DNA from: Inquilinus sp052113205 | GTDB taxonomy: Bacteria > Pseudomonadota > Alphaproteobacteria > DSM-16000 > Inquilinaceae | DNA: 64,000 bases | Direction: 5' to 3' | NCBI RefSeq assembly: GCF_052113205.1 | Contig: NZ_JBFRCU010000006.1 | Span: forward strand, 62,001-126,000 | Shown here: positions 54,152 to 62,521 of the stretch, piece by piece | Numbering within the stretch: position 1 is the stretch's first letter | How the letters are laid out: every line of letters begins with the position of its first letter | The notes under the pieces: generated by a model | The model's input: the letters and a program-made list of their open reading frames with translations, nothing else | Told to the model about the DNA's origin: nothing | Databases searched by the model: none | Made by a program: the position numbers and the translations under genes

Positions 54152-54913
54152 TCAGAGGGTCGCCAGCAGATCCACATGCCCGACCAGGCAGTGGCCGTCC
54201 GCGGCCCGGGCTCGCCGGAAGGCCAGCCAGTCTTCGACCTCGGCCTCGACGATGCCGCCCGGCCCGGCGGCCACCCCGGCAATCCCGGCCAGCAGCGCGG
54301 CGACCAGCGCGGCGTCGCCCGGGCCGAGGCGCCACGGGCTCGCCTCGATGCGGACCTCGAAACCCCGCGCCCGCAAGGCTGCGGCCAGCGCCCCCGCGCC
54401 GTCCGGCCCCAGCGCCGGGCCGAACTCCTTGTCGGTCCGCTGATCCGCGTTGAGGGCGGCGATCATCGCCCGATCGCCGGGATGCGCCGGATCGAAGGAC
54501 AGGCGGCCGTCATAGGAGAGCGCGGCATAGAACGGAGCTCGGCAGGCCTTCAGGATGTCCGCCAGGCGCTCGATCCACGCCTCGGAGACGAGATCCAGCA
54601 GCGCCGACGCGGTGACCAGCGCGGCCCCCTCGAGCGGCGACTCCCCGCGGGACAGGTCGCAGAGAACGGTTTCGGCTCCCGTTCTCCGACCTGCCTCGCG
54701 CAGCACCGCCGCATCATGGTCGACCAGCCGCCATCGGACGGAGGCTCCGAGGCAGGGCTGCAGCGCCCGAACGGTCGATCCGGTGCCACAGCCCAGATCC
54801 ACGATCAGCCCGCCGGTCCCGACCAGGGACGCGGCGGCGCTGCGCAGCCCGGGATGCCGGGCTGCGTGGTCCGCAGGCTCGCGCAGGTCGAGCCAGGCGA
54901 TCGGGAAGGACAC
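54152..54913 (-). CDS. Class I SAM-dependent methyltransferase
   Basis: A 253-residue protein with the Rossmann-like methyltransferase fold. The SAM-binding motif I is LIVDLGCGTGSTVRAL (about residues 36-51), the acidic end of strand 2 is RLVDHDAAVLREA, and ALVTASALLDLVSEAWIERL covers motifs IV-V. No substrate-specific domain can be recognised. The 200 bp upstream (54914-55113) show nothing but a short GCCGTC-A-GACGGC palindrome at 55073-55085. Confidence 0.85.
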   Translation of the reverse strand: MSFPIAWLDLREPADHAARHPGLRSAAASLVGTGGLIVDLGCGTGSTVRALQPCLGASVRWRLVDHDAAVLREAGRRTGAETVLCDLSRGESPLEGAALVTASALLDLVSEAWIERLADILKACRAPFYAALSYDGRLSFDPAHPGDRAMIAALNADQRTDKEFGPALGPDGAGALAAALRARGFEVRIEASPWRLGPGDAALVAALLAGIAGVAAGPGGIVEAEVEDWLAFRRARAADGHCLVGHVDLLATL

Positions 54914-55113
54914 TAGGCGGCGCGCTCCAACTGGTTCGACAGCGGCGGTTCAAGCTTGTCTGCGCGCTCAGAGATCGTTTGGAAATGCGCTGGCGTGAGT
55001 CGGCTGGCGGTGGTTTCGAGAACCGGCGCGCAGCGGACGTTTGAGTCCGTGAGCACCGGAAGCTTCGAGCCCGCCGTCAGACGGCCTCGCCGGTAGCATT
55101 TACAGACGGTCTC

Positions 55114-56541
55114 TCAGCCGTGCGCCTGGCTCCACGGGCCGTGATGCTGGCCCTCGGCGTCGATGCGGCCGAAGCCGTGCGCACCGAAGAAGTCGCGCTG
55201 GCCCTGGGTCAGGTCGGCGGTCGAGCGCGGCTGGCGCAGCGCCAGCCAGCGCGAGGTCGCGGCCGACAGGGCCGGCACCGCGTGGGCGTGGCGGATCGCC
55301 TCGGCCACCACCTCCGGCAGCGCGCCGGCGGCGCCCTCGAACAGCGGCGTCAGGCCCGGTGCCAGCACCAGGGACTCGATGTCCGGCGTCTGGTCATAGG
55401 CCGAGGCGATGCGGTCCAGCAGGGTCGAGCGGATGATGCAGCCGGCGCGCCAGATCCGGGCGACCTCGGCCAGCGGCAGCTTCCAGCCATATTCGCGCGA
55501 GGCCGCCGACATGATGGCGAAGCCCTCGGTGTAGGCCAGGATCTTGCCGGCCAGCAGCGCCTTCTCCAGCAGCTCGATCGCCGCCTCGCGGTTGCCGGCC
55601 AGGGTCAGCGGCCGCGCCGCGCCGGGGAAGCGCTCGGACAGGGTTTTGCGCAGGGCACGCTCGGCCGAGACGCCGCGCGCCTCCACCGCCGCGGTGATCG
55701 AGGAGGCCGGGGCGCCCAGCGCCAGCGCCTCGATCGCCGACCAGCGGCCGGTGCCCTTCTGGCCGGCGCTGTCGACGATGACGTCGACCAGCGGCTTGCC
55801 GGTCTTCGGGTCTACCGTCTTCAGCACCGTGGCGGTGATGTCGACCAGGTAGGACGACAGCGGGCCCTTCGACCAACGCTCGAACACGTCGCCGATCTCG
55901 ACCGGGGTCAGCCCGAGGCCGCGGCGCAGCAGGCCGTAGACCTCGCCGATCATCTGCATGTCGGCATATTCGATGCCGTTGTGGATGGTCTTGACGAAGT
56001 GGCCGGCGCCGTCGGTGCCCAGCAGGGCGCAGCATGGCGTGGTCTCGAACTTGGCGGCGATCGCCGTGAAGATCTTGTCGACCCGGCCATAGACCTCGGG
56101 CTTGCCGCCGACCATGATCGACGGGCCGTGGCGCGCCCCCTCCTCGCCGCCGGACACGCCGACGCCGAGGAAGGCGAGGCCCGCCTTGTCCAGCGCACCC
56201 TCGCGCCGCACCGTGTCGTGGAAATTGGCGTTGCCGGCGTCGATCAGGGCGTCGCCCTTGTCCAGCAGCGGCTGCAGCCGGGCGATGGTCTCATCCACCG
56301 CGGCGCCGGCCTGCACCATCAGCAGGATGGCACGGGGCTTCTTCACCGCCGCCACCAGCTCCTCCGGCGTGTGGCAGGGGACCAGCCGCTCGGCCAACGG
56401 CCCGGCCAGGGCCATCGCCTCGTCGGTCCTCTCACTGCTGCGGTTGTAGAGCGCGACCTTGAAGCCCTTCTCCGCCATGTTGAAGGCGAGGTTCCGGCCC
56501 ATGACGGCCAAGCCGACGACTGCGATATCCGCGTCGCTCAT
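55114..56541 (-). CDS. gnd: 6-phosphogluconate dehydrogenase (decarboxylating)
   Basis: A 475-residue enzyme of the long form, oxidising 6-phosphogluconate to ribulose-5-phosphate and CO2 in the pentose phosphate pathway. VVGLAVMGRNLAFNMAEKG binds the nucleotide, GVSGGEEGARHGPSIMVGG is the catalytic stretch and FVKTIHNGIEYADMQ holds the lysine. The ATG at 56541 follows AGAGG; a longer frame upstream has no support. NRSSERTDE after strand 2 favours NADP. Confidence 0.95.
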   Translation of the reverse strand: MSDADIAVVGLAVMGRNLAFNMAEKGFKVALYNRSSERTDEAMALAGPLAERLVPCHTPEELVAAVKKPRAILLMVQAGAAVDETIARLQPLLDKGDALIDAGNANFHDTVRREGALDKAGLAFLGVGVSGGEEGARHGPSIMVGGKPEVYGRVDKIFTAIAAKFETTPCCALLGTDGAGHFVKTIHNGIEYADMQMIGEVYGLLRRGLGLTPVEIGDVFERWSKGPLSSYLVDITATVLKTVDPKTGKPLVDVIVDSAGQKGTGRWSAIEALALGAPASSITAAVEARGVSAERALRKTLSERFPGAARPLTLAGNREAAIELLEKALLAGKILAYTEGFAIMSAASREYGWKLPLAEVARIWRAGCIIRSTLLDRIASAYDQTPDIESLVLAPGLTPLFEGAAGALPEVVAEAIRHAHAVPALSAATSRWLALRQPRSTADLTQGQRDFFGAHGFGRIDAEGQHHGPWSQAHG

Positions 56542-56599
56542 CTGATGCCTCTTCTCTGTCCGCTGATGACCAGACGGCCAATCGATGGGGCTATCGATA

Positions 56600-56615
56600 G
56601 TAAACCGTTGGTTAC
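56600..56615. promoter_or_regulatory. Dyad in the gnd upstream region
   Basis: GTAA-ACCGTTGG-TTAC is a 16-bp dyad directly beside the palindrome CTATCGATAG (56591-56600), about 50-75 bp before gnd. Operators of this general shape occur for LacI- and GntR-type sugar-acid regulators; assignment is tentative. Confidence 0.3.
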
Positions 56616-56660
56616 TTGTCCATGCCGGTGGGGAAGAATGAGCCGGCTCTGGCCGTTCAA

Positions 56661-56758
56661 CCCCGTCATTGCGAGCGCAGCGAAGCAATCCAGTCCCGCA
56701 GCCGGCGCGGGCGGCGACACTGGATTGCCACGCCCCTTCGGGGCTCGCAATGACGGGG
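56661..56758. repeat. Dispersed palindromic repeat, type B, upstream of gnd
   Basis: CCCCGTCATTGCGAG (56661-56675) and CTCGCAATGACGGGG (56744-56758) are perfect outer arms. CAATCCAG and CTGGATTG form an inner pair. Relative of 34311-34408. It lies after the start region of gnd and before the esterase stop. Confidence 0.88.
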
Positions 56759-56775
56759 TGGAGAGTGGCGGTGCC

Positions 56776-57738
56776 TCAGACCAGATGCCGCTTCAGCGCC
56801 GCGACCACGTCGTCGCGGGCCTCGCGGGCGCGGGACAGCAGGCGGGTCTGCGCCAGGAAGCCATGCGGCATGTCGGGATACAGCTTCAGGCTGTGCGCCG
56901 CGCCGATCCCGGTCAGCCGCCGATCCAGGTTGAGCGTGTCGTCGAGCAGCGGGTCGAGTCCGGCGGCGAGCAGCGCCAACGGCGGCAGGCCGCCGAGATC
57001 CGCCGTCAGCGGCACCGCCTCGGGGTTCGTGCGCAGCGCCGGGTCGGGCAGGTACTGGGTCCAGAACCAGTCCAGCTTGGCGGTCGACAGGCCGTAGCGG
57101 CCGTCGCCGAAATCGCGATGCGACGCCGTGTCGTGGTCGGCCGACAGCATGCCGTAGACCAGGGCGCCGAAGCGCGGCAGCGTCTCGCCCAGGTCGCGCA
57201 GCCGCAGCAGCGTGGCCAGCGCCAGGTTCCCGCCGGCGGAATCCCCGCCGATGCCGATCCGCCCGGGATCGATGCCCAGCGCCACGGCATGCTCGCGCAG
57301 CCAGCGCACCACCCCGACCGCCTGGTCGCGCGCGGTCGGGAATTTGTGCTCGGGCGCCAGGGCGTAGTCCAGGCCGACCACCACCACCCCGGCGTCGCGC
57401 GCCACCTCGCGCTTCCAGCGGTCCAGCGAGTCGATGCCGCCCAGGGCGAAGCCGCCGCCATGGGCGTGCAGATAGGCCGGCAGCGGCCCGGCCGCGCCGT
57501 CCGGATAGTACAGCCGCACCCGCACCGGCACCGGCAGGTCGGACAGGACATGCTCCTCGATACGGGCCAGCGGCGGGGCGTCCTGGTTCAGGAAGGCCTG
57601 CAGCGTCAGGGCGTGGCCGCGGGCGACGACGGTCGGCGTCGTCAGCACGTCGGCCTGGACGATGCCGCTCTCGCGCAGCAGCGCCTGGGCGGCGAGGAAT
57701 TCGGGGGCAAGGCCCGGCGGGGTCAGGGAGTCCGGCAT
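56776..57738 (-). CDS. Alpha/beta hydrolase, hormone-sensitive-lipase family esterase
   Basis: A 320-residue esterase. The oxyanion motif is HAHGGGFALGG (about residues 90-100), the nucleophile Ser is in GIGGDSAGGNLALA (about residue 166), the acid in AGLDPLLDDTLNLD and the His in DMPHGFLAQTRL. Likely acts on short-chain esters. It is followed upstream by a small gene with 13 bp between them, so co-transcription is likely. Confidence 0.92.
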   Translation of the reverse strand: MPDSLTPPGLAPEFLAAQALLRESGIVQADVLTTPTVVARGHALTLQAFLNQDAPPLARIEEHVLSDLPVPVRVRLYYPDGAAGPLPAYLHAHGGGFALGGIDSLDRWKREVARDAGVVVVGLDYALAPEHKFPTARDQAVGVVRWLREHAVALGIDPGRIGIGGDSAGGNLALATLLRLRDLGETLPRFGALVYGMLSADHDTASHRDFGDGRYGLSTAKLDWFWTQYLPDPALRTNPEAVPLTADLGGLPPLALLAAGLDPLLDDTLNLDRRLTGIGAAHSLKLYPDMPHGFLAQTRLLSRAREARDDVVAALKRHLV

Positions 57739-57751
57739 GGGACCTCGATCG

Positions 57752-57895
57752 TCAGCGGGGCATGGGGCGGCGAAAGGCGGCCCGGAGCCTGTCCAGCAGG
57801 CGGGGGCCGGCCGGCCGCGTCCGCTCGGCCCGTTCTTCAGGCGCCTCGGGCAACCGGCTCTCCAGCGTGTGGATCAGCCAACCGATCGTGTCCAT
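57752..57895 (-). CDS. Small basic protein of 47 residues, unknown function
   Basis: A short frame begins MDTIGWLIHTLESRLPEAPE and ends in a proline/arginine-rich tail (RRPMPR). A strong GGAGGGG ribosome site lies directly before its ATG. The N-terminal third could form an amphipathic helix, the rest is basic. It fits exactly between the SDR and the esterase genes on the same strand, 20 and 13 bp from each. I do not recognise a family. Confidence 0.5.
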   Translation of the reverse strand: MDTIGWLIHTLESRLPEAPEERAERTRPAGPRLLDRLRAAFRRPMPR

Positions 57896-57915
57896 GGCCC
57901 CTCCGAACCGTGAAA

Positions 57916-58620
57916 TCAGAAAGTCTCCACCCAGGGCCGCAGCTCGATCTCCCAGCTCCAGGCGCTGCGCGGCTGGCGCAACAGGTCGACATAGCTCTGG
58001 GCGATGGCATCGGGATCCAGGGTGCTGTCCGGCTTGGCGGGCGGGTCCTCGCGCCCGGCCTCGCGGATCTGGCCGTCGATCACGACATGGGCGACATGGA
58101 TGCCCTGCGGCGACAGCTCGCGCGCCATGCTCTGGGCCAGGCCGCGCAGCGCGAACTTGCCCATGGCGAAGGGGGCGGAGCGGGCATAGCCCTTGACGCT
58201 GGCCGAGGCGCCGGTGAACAGGATGGCGCCGCGCTTTTTCGGCAGCATCCGCCGGGCCGCCTGCTGCCCGACCAGGAAACCGCCGAAGGCCGACACCGCC
58301 AGCACCCGCTGCACCTCGGCCGGGTTCAGCTCGGCCAGCGGGCCGCGCAGTCGTCCGCTGGCGTTGTAGACCACCACATCCGGGTCGGCGCCGAAGCGCT
58401 GCTGCACGGCGTCGAACAGCCCGGCCACCGCCTGGGCGTCCGAGGCGTCGGCGGTAAAGGCGGCGGCGCCGGTCTCCTCCAGCAGCGGCTTCAGCTTGTC
58501 GGTGTCGCGCGCGGCGACGGCAACGCGCAGGCCCTGGCGGCTGAGCAGCCGGGTCAGCGAGGCGCTGAGCCCGCTGCCGGTGCCGACGATCAGGGCTGTC
58601 TTGTAGCTCTCACGGCTCAT
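57916..58620 (-). CDS. Atypical short-chain dehydrogenase/reductase (catalytic Tyr replaced by Phe)
   Basis: A 234-residue SDR-fold protein. The cofactor motif is degenerate (IVGTGSGLSASLTRLL) but VVVYNASGR matches the NNAG position. At the active site Lys155 is kept in SAPFAMGKFALRGLAQSM, but the Tyr four residues before it is Phe151. ARELSPQGIHVAHVVIDGQI is conserved in this SDR branch. It may be a reductase with altered chemistry or a binding protein. It appears to head a short operon with the 47-residue gene and the esterase. Confidence 0.87.
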   Translation of the reverse strand: MSRESYKTALIVGTGSGLSASLTRLLSRQGLRVAVAARDTDKLKPLLEETGAAAFTADASDAQAVAGLFDAVQQRFGADPDVVVYNASGRLRGPLAELNPAEVQRVLAVSAFGGFLVGQQAARRMLPKKRGAILFTGASASVKGYARSAPFAMGKFALRGLAQSMARELSPQGIHVAHVVIDGQIREAGREDPPAKPDSTLDPDAIAQSYVDLLRQPRSAWSWEIELRPWVETF

Positions 58621-58706
58621 GGCTGTCCTCGGGACCGGGTTGGCTGCGCCGGGTGCGCCCCTGTCCTATCATGTCGTCGGCAATGTCCACAGCCGCAAGG
58701 CCGATC

Positions 58707-59279
58707 TCAGGCCGGCCGGATCGCGCCATAGGCCCCGCGCCAGTACAGCAGGGGATCGGTGCCGGGGGCACCCCCGGTCCCTCCCACCCCGTGCAGGGCC
58801 TGCACCCGGCCGATCAGAATGTCGTGGGAGTGGCGCTGGATCCGTTCCTCCAGCGTGCAGTCGAAGGCGACCAGCGCGTCGGCCAGGATCGGCGCGCCGC
58901 TGGCCAGCTGGATCCAGCGGGCGCCGGCGAAGCGGGCTTCGCCCTTCTCGCCGTTGCGGCCGGCGAAGCGGTCGGCGACCGGCTGCTGCGACGCCGCCAG
59001 CACGTTGATGCCGAAATGCGCGTGCCGGACCAGCAGCGGCCAGGCCGAGGCCGAGCGGTTGACGCAGACCAGAACGGTCGGCGGGTCGGCCGACAGCGAC
59101 ACCACTGAGGTCGCGGTCAGGCCGTTGCGCTCCGATCCCAGCCCGGCGGTGACGATGCTGACCGCCCCCGCCAGGTGGCGCATGGCGCCGCGGAAGTCGT
59201 CGTTGGTCACCGGCGGGTGGCGTTCCTCCCAGGGCTCCAGGCCGGCGGCGGCCAAAGCGAGCAGGCTGTCGAGGCTCAT
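58707..59279 (-). CDS. Flavin reductase (FMN-binding split barrel)
   Basis: A 190-residue reductase of the FMN-dependent split-barrel family that supplies reduced flavin to a partner monooxygenase. FRGAMRHLAGAVSIVTAG, GLTATSVVSLSADPPTVLVC and HFGINVLAASQQPVADRFAG are typical. A few N-terminal residues precede the domain. The start overlaps the ssuA stop by four bases (ATGA). It should feed the SsuD-like and SfnB-like oxygenases of this operon. Confidence 0.92.
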   Translation of the reverse strand: MSLDSLLALAAAGLEPWEERHPPVTNDDFRGAMRHLAGAVSIVTAGLGSERNGLTATSVVSLSADPPTVLVCVNRSASAWPLLVRHAHFGINVLAASQQPVADRFAGRNGEKGEARFAGARWIQLASGAPILADALVAFDCTLEERIQRHSHDILIGRVQALHGVGGTGGAPGTDPLLYWRGAYGAIRPA

Positions 59280-60223
59280 TTCTTTGCCAGCTCCGCCAGC
59301 ACCGGGTCGTTGAACGATCGGTCGAGCACGGTGTTCGCGTCCAGCTGCGTCTGGATCAGCCCGGCGCGGAAATAGAGATCGATGGTCTTCTGCTCGTCGG
59401 CCACCACGGTGTCGTCGATCGCCACCGGCCGCACGGCCTGGCGGGACAGGTATTGCAGCGCCACCTCCTGCGGCAGGCCGACCAGCTTGCTCCAGATCTC
59501 GGCGTAGGCCGGGTAGTTGCTGGTGCCCCAGCTCCGCGCCTTGGCCAGCCGGCCGACGAAATCCTGCAGCGCCGCTCGCTTGTCCTCGATCGCATCCGGC
59601 CGGGCGACCAGGAAGCTCAGGCCCGGCGTGATGCCGACGCCGGTGACGACGCGGCGGGCGCCCTCCTGCAGCTCCAGCTGCGAGGTGTAGGGCTCCCAGG
59701 TCGACCAGCCATCGATGGCGCCGCTCGACAGGGCGGCCTTGGCCTCGGCCGGCAGCAGGTAGACGATGGTGACCGCATCCGGCTTCAGCCCGGCCTGCTC
59801 CAGCGCCGCCAGGATCAGCTGGTGGCCGATCGAGCCGCGGCCGGTGCCGACGGTCTTGCCGACCAGGTCCTGCAGCCCCTGCACCGGCGAGTCCTTCGGC
59901 ACGACGATGGCCAAGCCGTCCTGCTTCGACCGGATCGCCGCGATCGCCTTCACCGGCACCCCCGCGGCGGCGGCGAAGTTGAAGGGCGCGTCGCCGACGC
60001 TGCCGGCATCGATGGCATCGGCGTTCAGCGCCTCCAGCAGCGGGGCGGCGGCCGGGAACTCGCTCCATTCGACCCGATAGGGCAGATCGGACAGCACGCC
60101 CGCCGCCTCCATCACCGACCGGGCGTTGCCCTTCTGGTCGCCGACCCGCAGCACGGTCTCGGCATGGGCCGCGCCGGTGACCGCCAGGGCCAGGGCGAGC
60201 CCGGCCAGAATGCGCTTCATCAT
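59276..60223 (-). CDS. ssuA: Aliphatic sulfonate ABC transporter substrate-binding protein
   Basis: Periplasmic binding protein of 315 residues with a signal peptide (about residues 1-21, ending AHA). LRVGDQKGNARSVMEAAG, WSEFPAAAPLLEALNADAID and GTGRGSIGHQLILAALEQAG match the SsuA/TauA group. It delivers sulfonates to SsuC/SsuB. It stands 7 bp after ssuD; the start may be either of two adjacent ATGs. Confidence 0.88.
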   Translation of the reverse strand: MMKRILAGLALALAVTGAAHAETVLRVGDQKGNARSVMEAAGVLSDLPYRVEWSEFPAAAPLLEALNADAIDAGSVGDAPFNFAAAAGVPVKAIAAIRSKQDGLAIVVPKDSPVQGLQDLVGKTVGTGRGSIGHQLILAALEQAGLKPDAVTIVYLLPAEAKAALSSGAIDGWSTWEPYTSQLELQEGARRVVTGVGITPGLSFLVARPDAIEDKRAALQDFVGRLAKARSWGTSNYPAYAEIWSKLVGLPQEVALQYLSRQAVRPVAIDDTVVADEQKTIDLYFRAGLIQTQLDANTVLDRSFNDPVLAELAKK

Positions 60224-60230
60224 CGTCGTC

Positions 60231-61322
60231 TCACTCCGCCGCGGTGGCGCTGGCCCGCGCCCGGTCGGCGACCAGCTTGCGGGTCAGCGGGATCAGCTCG
60301 CGGCCATAGTCGATGGCGTCGTCCAGCGGGTCGAAACCGCGGATCAGGAAGGTGGTGACGCCGAGGTCGTAATAGTCCAGCAGCGCGTCGGCCACCTGCT
60401 CCGGCGTGCCGACCAGGGCGGTGGAGTTGCCCTTGGCGCCGGTCAGCGCGGCGATGCCGGTCCACAACCGCTTGTCCAGCCGCGGGCCCTTGGCTGCCGC
60501 TTCCAGCAGGCGCTGCGACCCGGAATTGGCGGGCTCGGCGGCGCGCTTGTAGCCGGTCTTGTCCTGCACCGCGCGCGCCTGCTCCAGGATCGCGTCGGCG
60601 CGGGCCCAGGCCTTCTCCTCGGTGTCGGCCAGGATCGGCCGCAGCGACAGGCTGAAGCGCAGCTGCCGCCCGTGCTTCGCCGCCGACGTCCGCACCCGGC
60701 CGGTCAGCTCGCGCACCTGGGCGTGGGTCTCGCCCCACAGCGCATAGATGTCGGCATGCTTGCCGGCGACGGCGATGGCCGCGTCGGAGGCGCCGCCGAA
60801 ATAGACCGGGATGTGCGGCGGCCGCACCGACCTGACGGTCGAGAAGCCGCGCTCGAACCGGTAATGCGCGCCCTCATGGTCGAACGGCGCGTCGCTGGTC
60901 CAGATCTTGCGCAGGATGCCGAGATACTCGTCGGTGCGGGCGTAGCGCTCATCCTTGGTCAGGAAGTCGCCGTCCTGGCGCAGCTCGGCATCGTCGCCGC
61001 CGGTGATGATGTGCACGGCGACGCGGCCGCCGGTCAGCTGGTCCAGCGTCGCGAACTGCCGCGCCGCCAGGGTCGGGGCGGTGAAGCCGGGCCGGTGCGC
61101 GATCATCAGCCCCAGCTTCTCGGTCACCGCGGCGGCATGGCCGGCGATCAGGATGCTTTCCGGCGAGGTCGAGTGGAAGGCGACCAGGGCCCGGTCGAAG
61201 CCGGCGGCCTCATGCGCCCGGGCGACCGTCTCGATATAGGGCACGTCGATCACCGGCCCGCTGGCGGGGCGGGTCTCGGAGAAGTCGCGGGTGCCGATGA
61301 AACCGATGAATTCGACGCTCAT
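60231..61322 (-). CDS. ssuD: Alkanesulfonate monooxygenase, FMNH2-dependent (LLM class)
   Basis: A 363-residue luciferase-like monooxygenase that releases sulfite from alkanesulfonates using reduced FMN and O2. EFIGFIGTRDFSETRP, MIAHRPGFTAPTLAARQFAT, VHIITGGDDAELRQDGDFL, ERYARTDEYLGILRKIWTS and VPVYFGGAS-type sequence (IPVYFGGASDAAI) fit SsuD and relatives such as MsuD. Exact substrate (alkanesulfonate, methanesulfonate, sulfone product) is open. Confidence 0.9.
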   Translation of the reverse strand: MSVEFIGFIGTRDFSETRPASGPVIDVPYIETVARAHEAAGFDRALVAFHSTSPESILIAGHAAAVTEKLGLMIAHRPGFTAPTLAARQFATLDQLTGGRVAVHIITGGDDAELRQDGDFLTKDERYARTDEYLGILRKIWTSDAPFDHEGAHYRFERGFSTVRSVRPPHIPVYFGGASDAAIAVAGKHADIYALWGETHAQVRELTGRVRTSAAKHGRQLRFSLSLRPILADTEEKAWARADAILEQARAVQDKTGYKRAAEPANSGSQRLLEAAAKGPRLDKRLWTGIAALTGAKGNSTALVGTPEQVADALLDYYDLGVTTFLIRGFDPLDDAIDYGRELIPLTRKLVADRARASATAAE

Positions 61323-61343
61323 GGCAAGATCCTCGAAGCGATG

Positions 61344-62519
61344 TCAGAGGCCGAGGGCAAGGCGCCCGGCGGCAAGGCGGATGGAATCGTCCTGCGGCGT
61401 GTGGATGCGGGCGCACAGCACGTCGCGGTAATGCCGCTCCAGCGGGTTGGCGCGGGCCAGGCCGGGGTTGCCGGTCAGCCGCACCGCGGTTTCGACCGCG
61501 GCGATGGCATTGCCGGTGACGATCAGCTTGACGATGCCGCTCTCGGTCGGCGTCGGCGGACGGCCGTCATCGACGTCGCGGGCGGCGCTGGCGATCAGCC
61601 GGGCGTTGACCGCGAGCCGGGCCTCGATCTCGCCGACCGCGTCCTGCATCCGCGGCAGGGTGGCCAGCGGCGCGCCGAGATTGGCCGGGGCGCGGGTCTT
61701 CAGGAACTCGACGAACCAGTCGCGCGCGGCGCGGGCGATGCCGTCATACAGCGCGCCGATCAGCACCGCGCCCCAGGCCGACTTCACCGGCTCCGGCGTC
61801 CGCCAGGCCTCGGGCGGGCGCAGGTCGACGGCGTGGTCCAGCGGCACCAGCACGTCCTCGAGAATGACGTCGTGGCTGTTGGTGGCGCGCATGCCGAGCT
61901 GGTCCCAGCTTTCGACCACGCGGATGCCGGGCGCGGCCGCCGGCACCAGGATCGTACCGACCCGCGGCTCGGCCTCGTCGGTCACCGCCCAGACGGCGAG
62001 CCAGGACAGGATCGGGATGCCGGTGGCGAAGATCTTGTGGCCGGACACGCGCCAGCCCTCCGGCGTCCGCCGCGCCACCGTCGCCGGCAGACCGCCGCGG
62101 GCGGGGGTGCCCAGCTCCGGCTCGACCCGCAGCGCATTGATCAGCGACACGCCGGCGGTGGCCTCCCGGCCCAGCCGCTCGGCCAGAGGCGCCGGCCAGC
62201 CGCGCTCTTCCATCGAGGCGTGCTGCAGATACTGCATCGACAGCACCAGCGCGGTGGAGGGCTCGCCCCGGGCGATGCCGCCGATCACCGTCGCCGCGTC
62301 CTGCAAGCCGCCGCCGAGGCCGCCGAAGCGCCGCGGCGTGACCAGGGCCAGCAGCCCTTCCTCGGCCAGCCGGTGGAAATTCGCGGAGGGGAAGGCGCCG
62401 CTGCGGTCATGCTCCGCCGCCGTTCCGGCGAATTCCGTGGCCAGGGCGGCCACGGTCTCCGCCAGCGTCGGCGGTGCGTCAACACTGCGCAGCGGCTGGT
62501 CCGGTCGGGCCAAGGCCAT
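61344..62519 (-). CDS. Acyl-CoA dehydrogenase-fold flavin monooxygenase, SfnB/DszC-like
   Basis: A 391-residue protein with the acyl-CoA dehydrogenase fold. In sulfur-acquisition operons such proteins (SfnB, DszC group) act on organosulfur compounds with reduced flavin, not on acyl-CoA. RFGGLGGGLQDAATVIGGIA, ALVLSMQYLQHASMEER, GWRVSGHKIFATGIPILSW and WDQLGMRATNSHDVILEDV are visible; no catalytic Glu of acyl-CoA dehydrogenases is obvious. The ATG at 62519 is preferred; a TTG at 62525 overlaps the ssuB stop. Confidence 0.88.
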   Translation of the reverse strand: MALARPDQPLRSVDAPPTLAETVAALATEFAGTAAEHDRSGAFPSANFHRLAEEGLLALVTPRRFGGLGGGLQDAATVIGGIARGEPSTALVLSMQYLQHASMEERGWPAPLAERLGREATAGVSLINALRVEPELGTPARGGLPATVARRTPEGWRVSGHKIFATGIPILSWLAVWAVTDEAEPRVGTILVPAAAPGIRVVESWDQLGMRATNSHDVILEDVLVPLDHAVDLRPPEAWRTPEPVKSAWGAVLIGALYDGIARAARDWFVEFLKTRAPANLGAPLATLPRMQDAVGEIEARLAVNARLIASAARDVDDGRPPTPTESGIVKLIVTGNAIAAVETAVRLTGNPGLARANPLERHYRDVLCARIHTPQDDSIRLAAGRLALGL

Positions 62520-62521
62520 GC

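Noticed and set aside
54914..55113. Possible RNA gene between the methyltransferase and gnd
   Set aside because: A GCCGTC-A-GACGGC palindrome is present, but no cloverleaf, long stem or promoter could be assembled by eye.
55120..58731. A 1203-codon open frame on the plus strand
   Set aside because: It is antisense to gnd, the esterase, the small gene and the SDR. Its product is low-complexity Arg/Gly/Gln-rich sequence typical of mirror frames in 70% G+C DNA.
61344..62519. Ordinary fatty-acid acyl-CoA dehydrogenase
   Set aside because: It sits between ssuB and ssuD with a flavin reductase in the same operon, and no catalytic Glu of acyl-CoA dehydrogenases is obvious, so an SfnB/DszC-like oxygenase role fits better.
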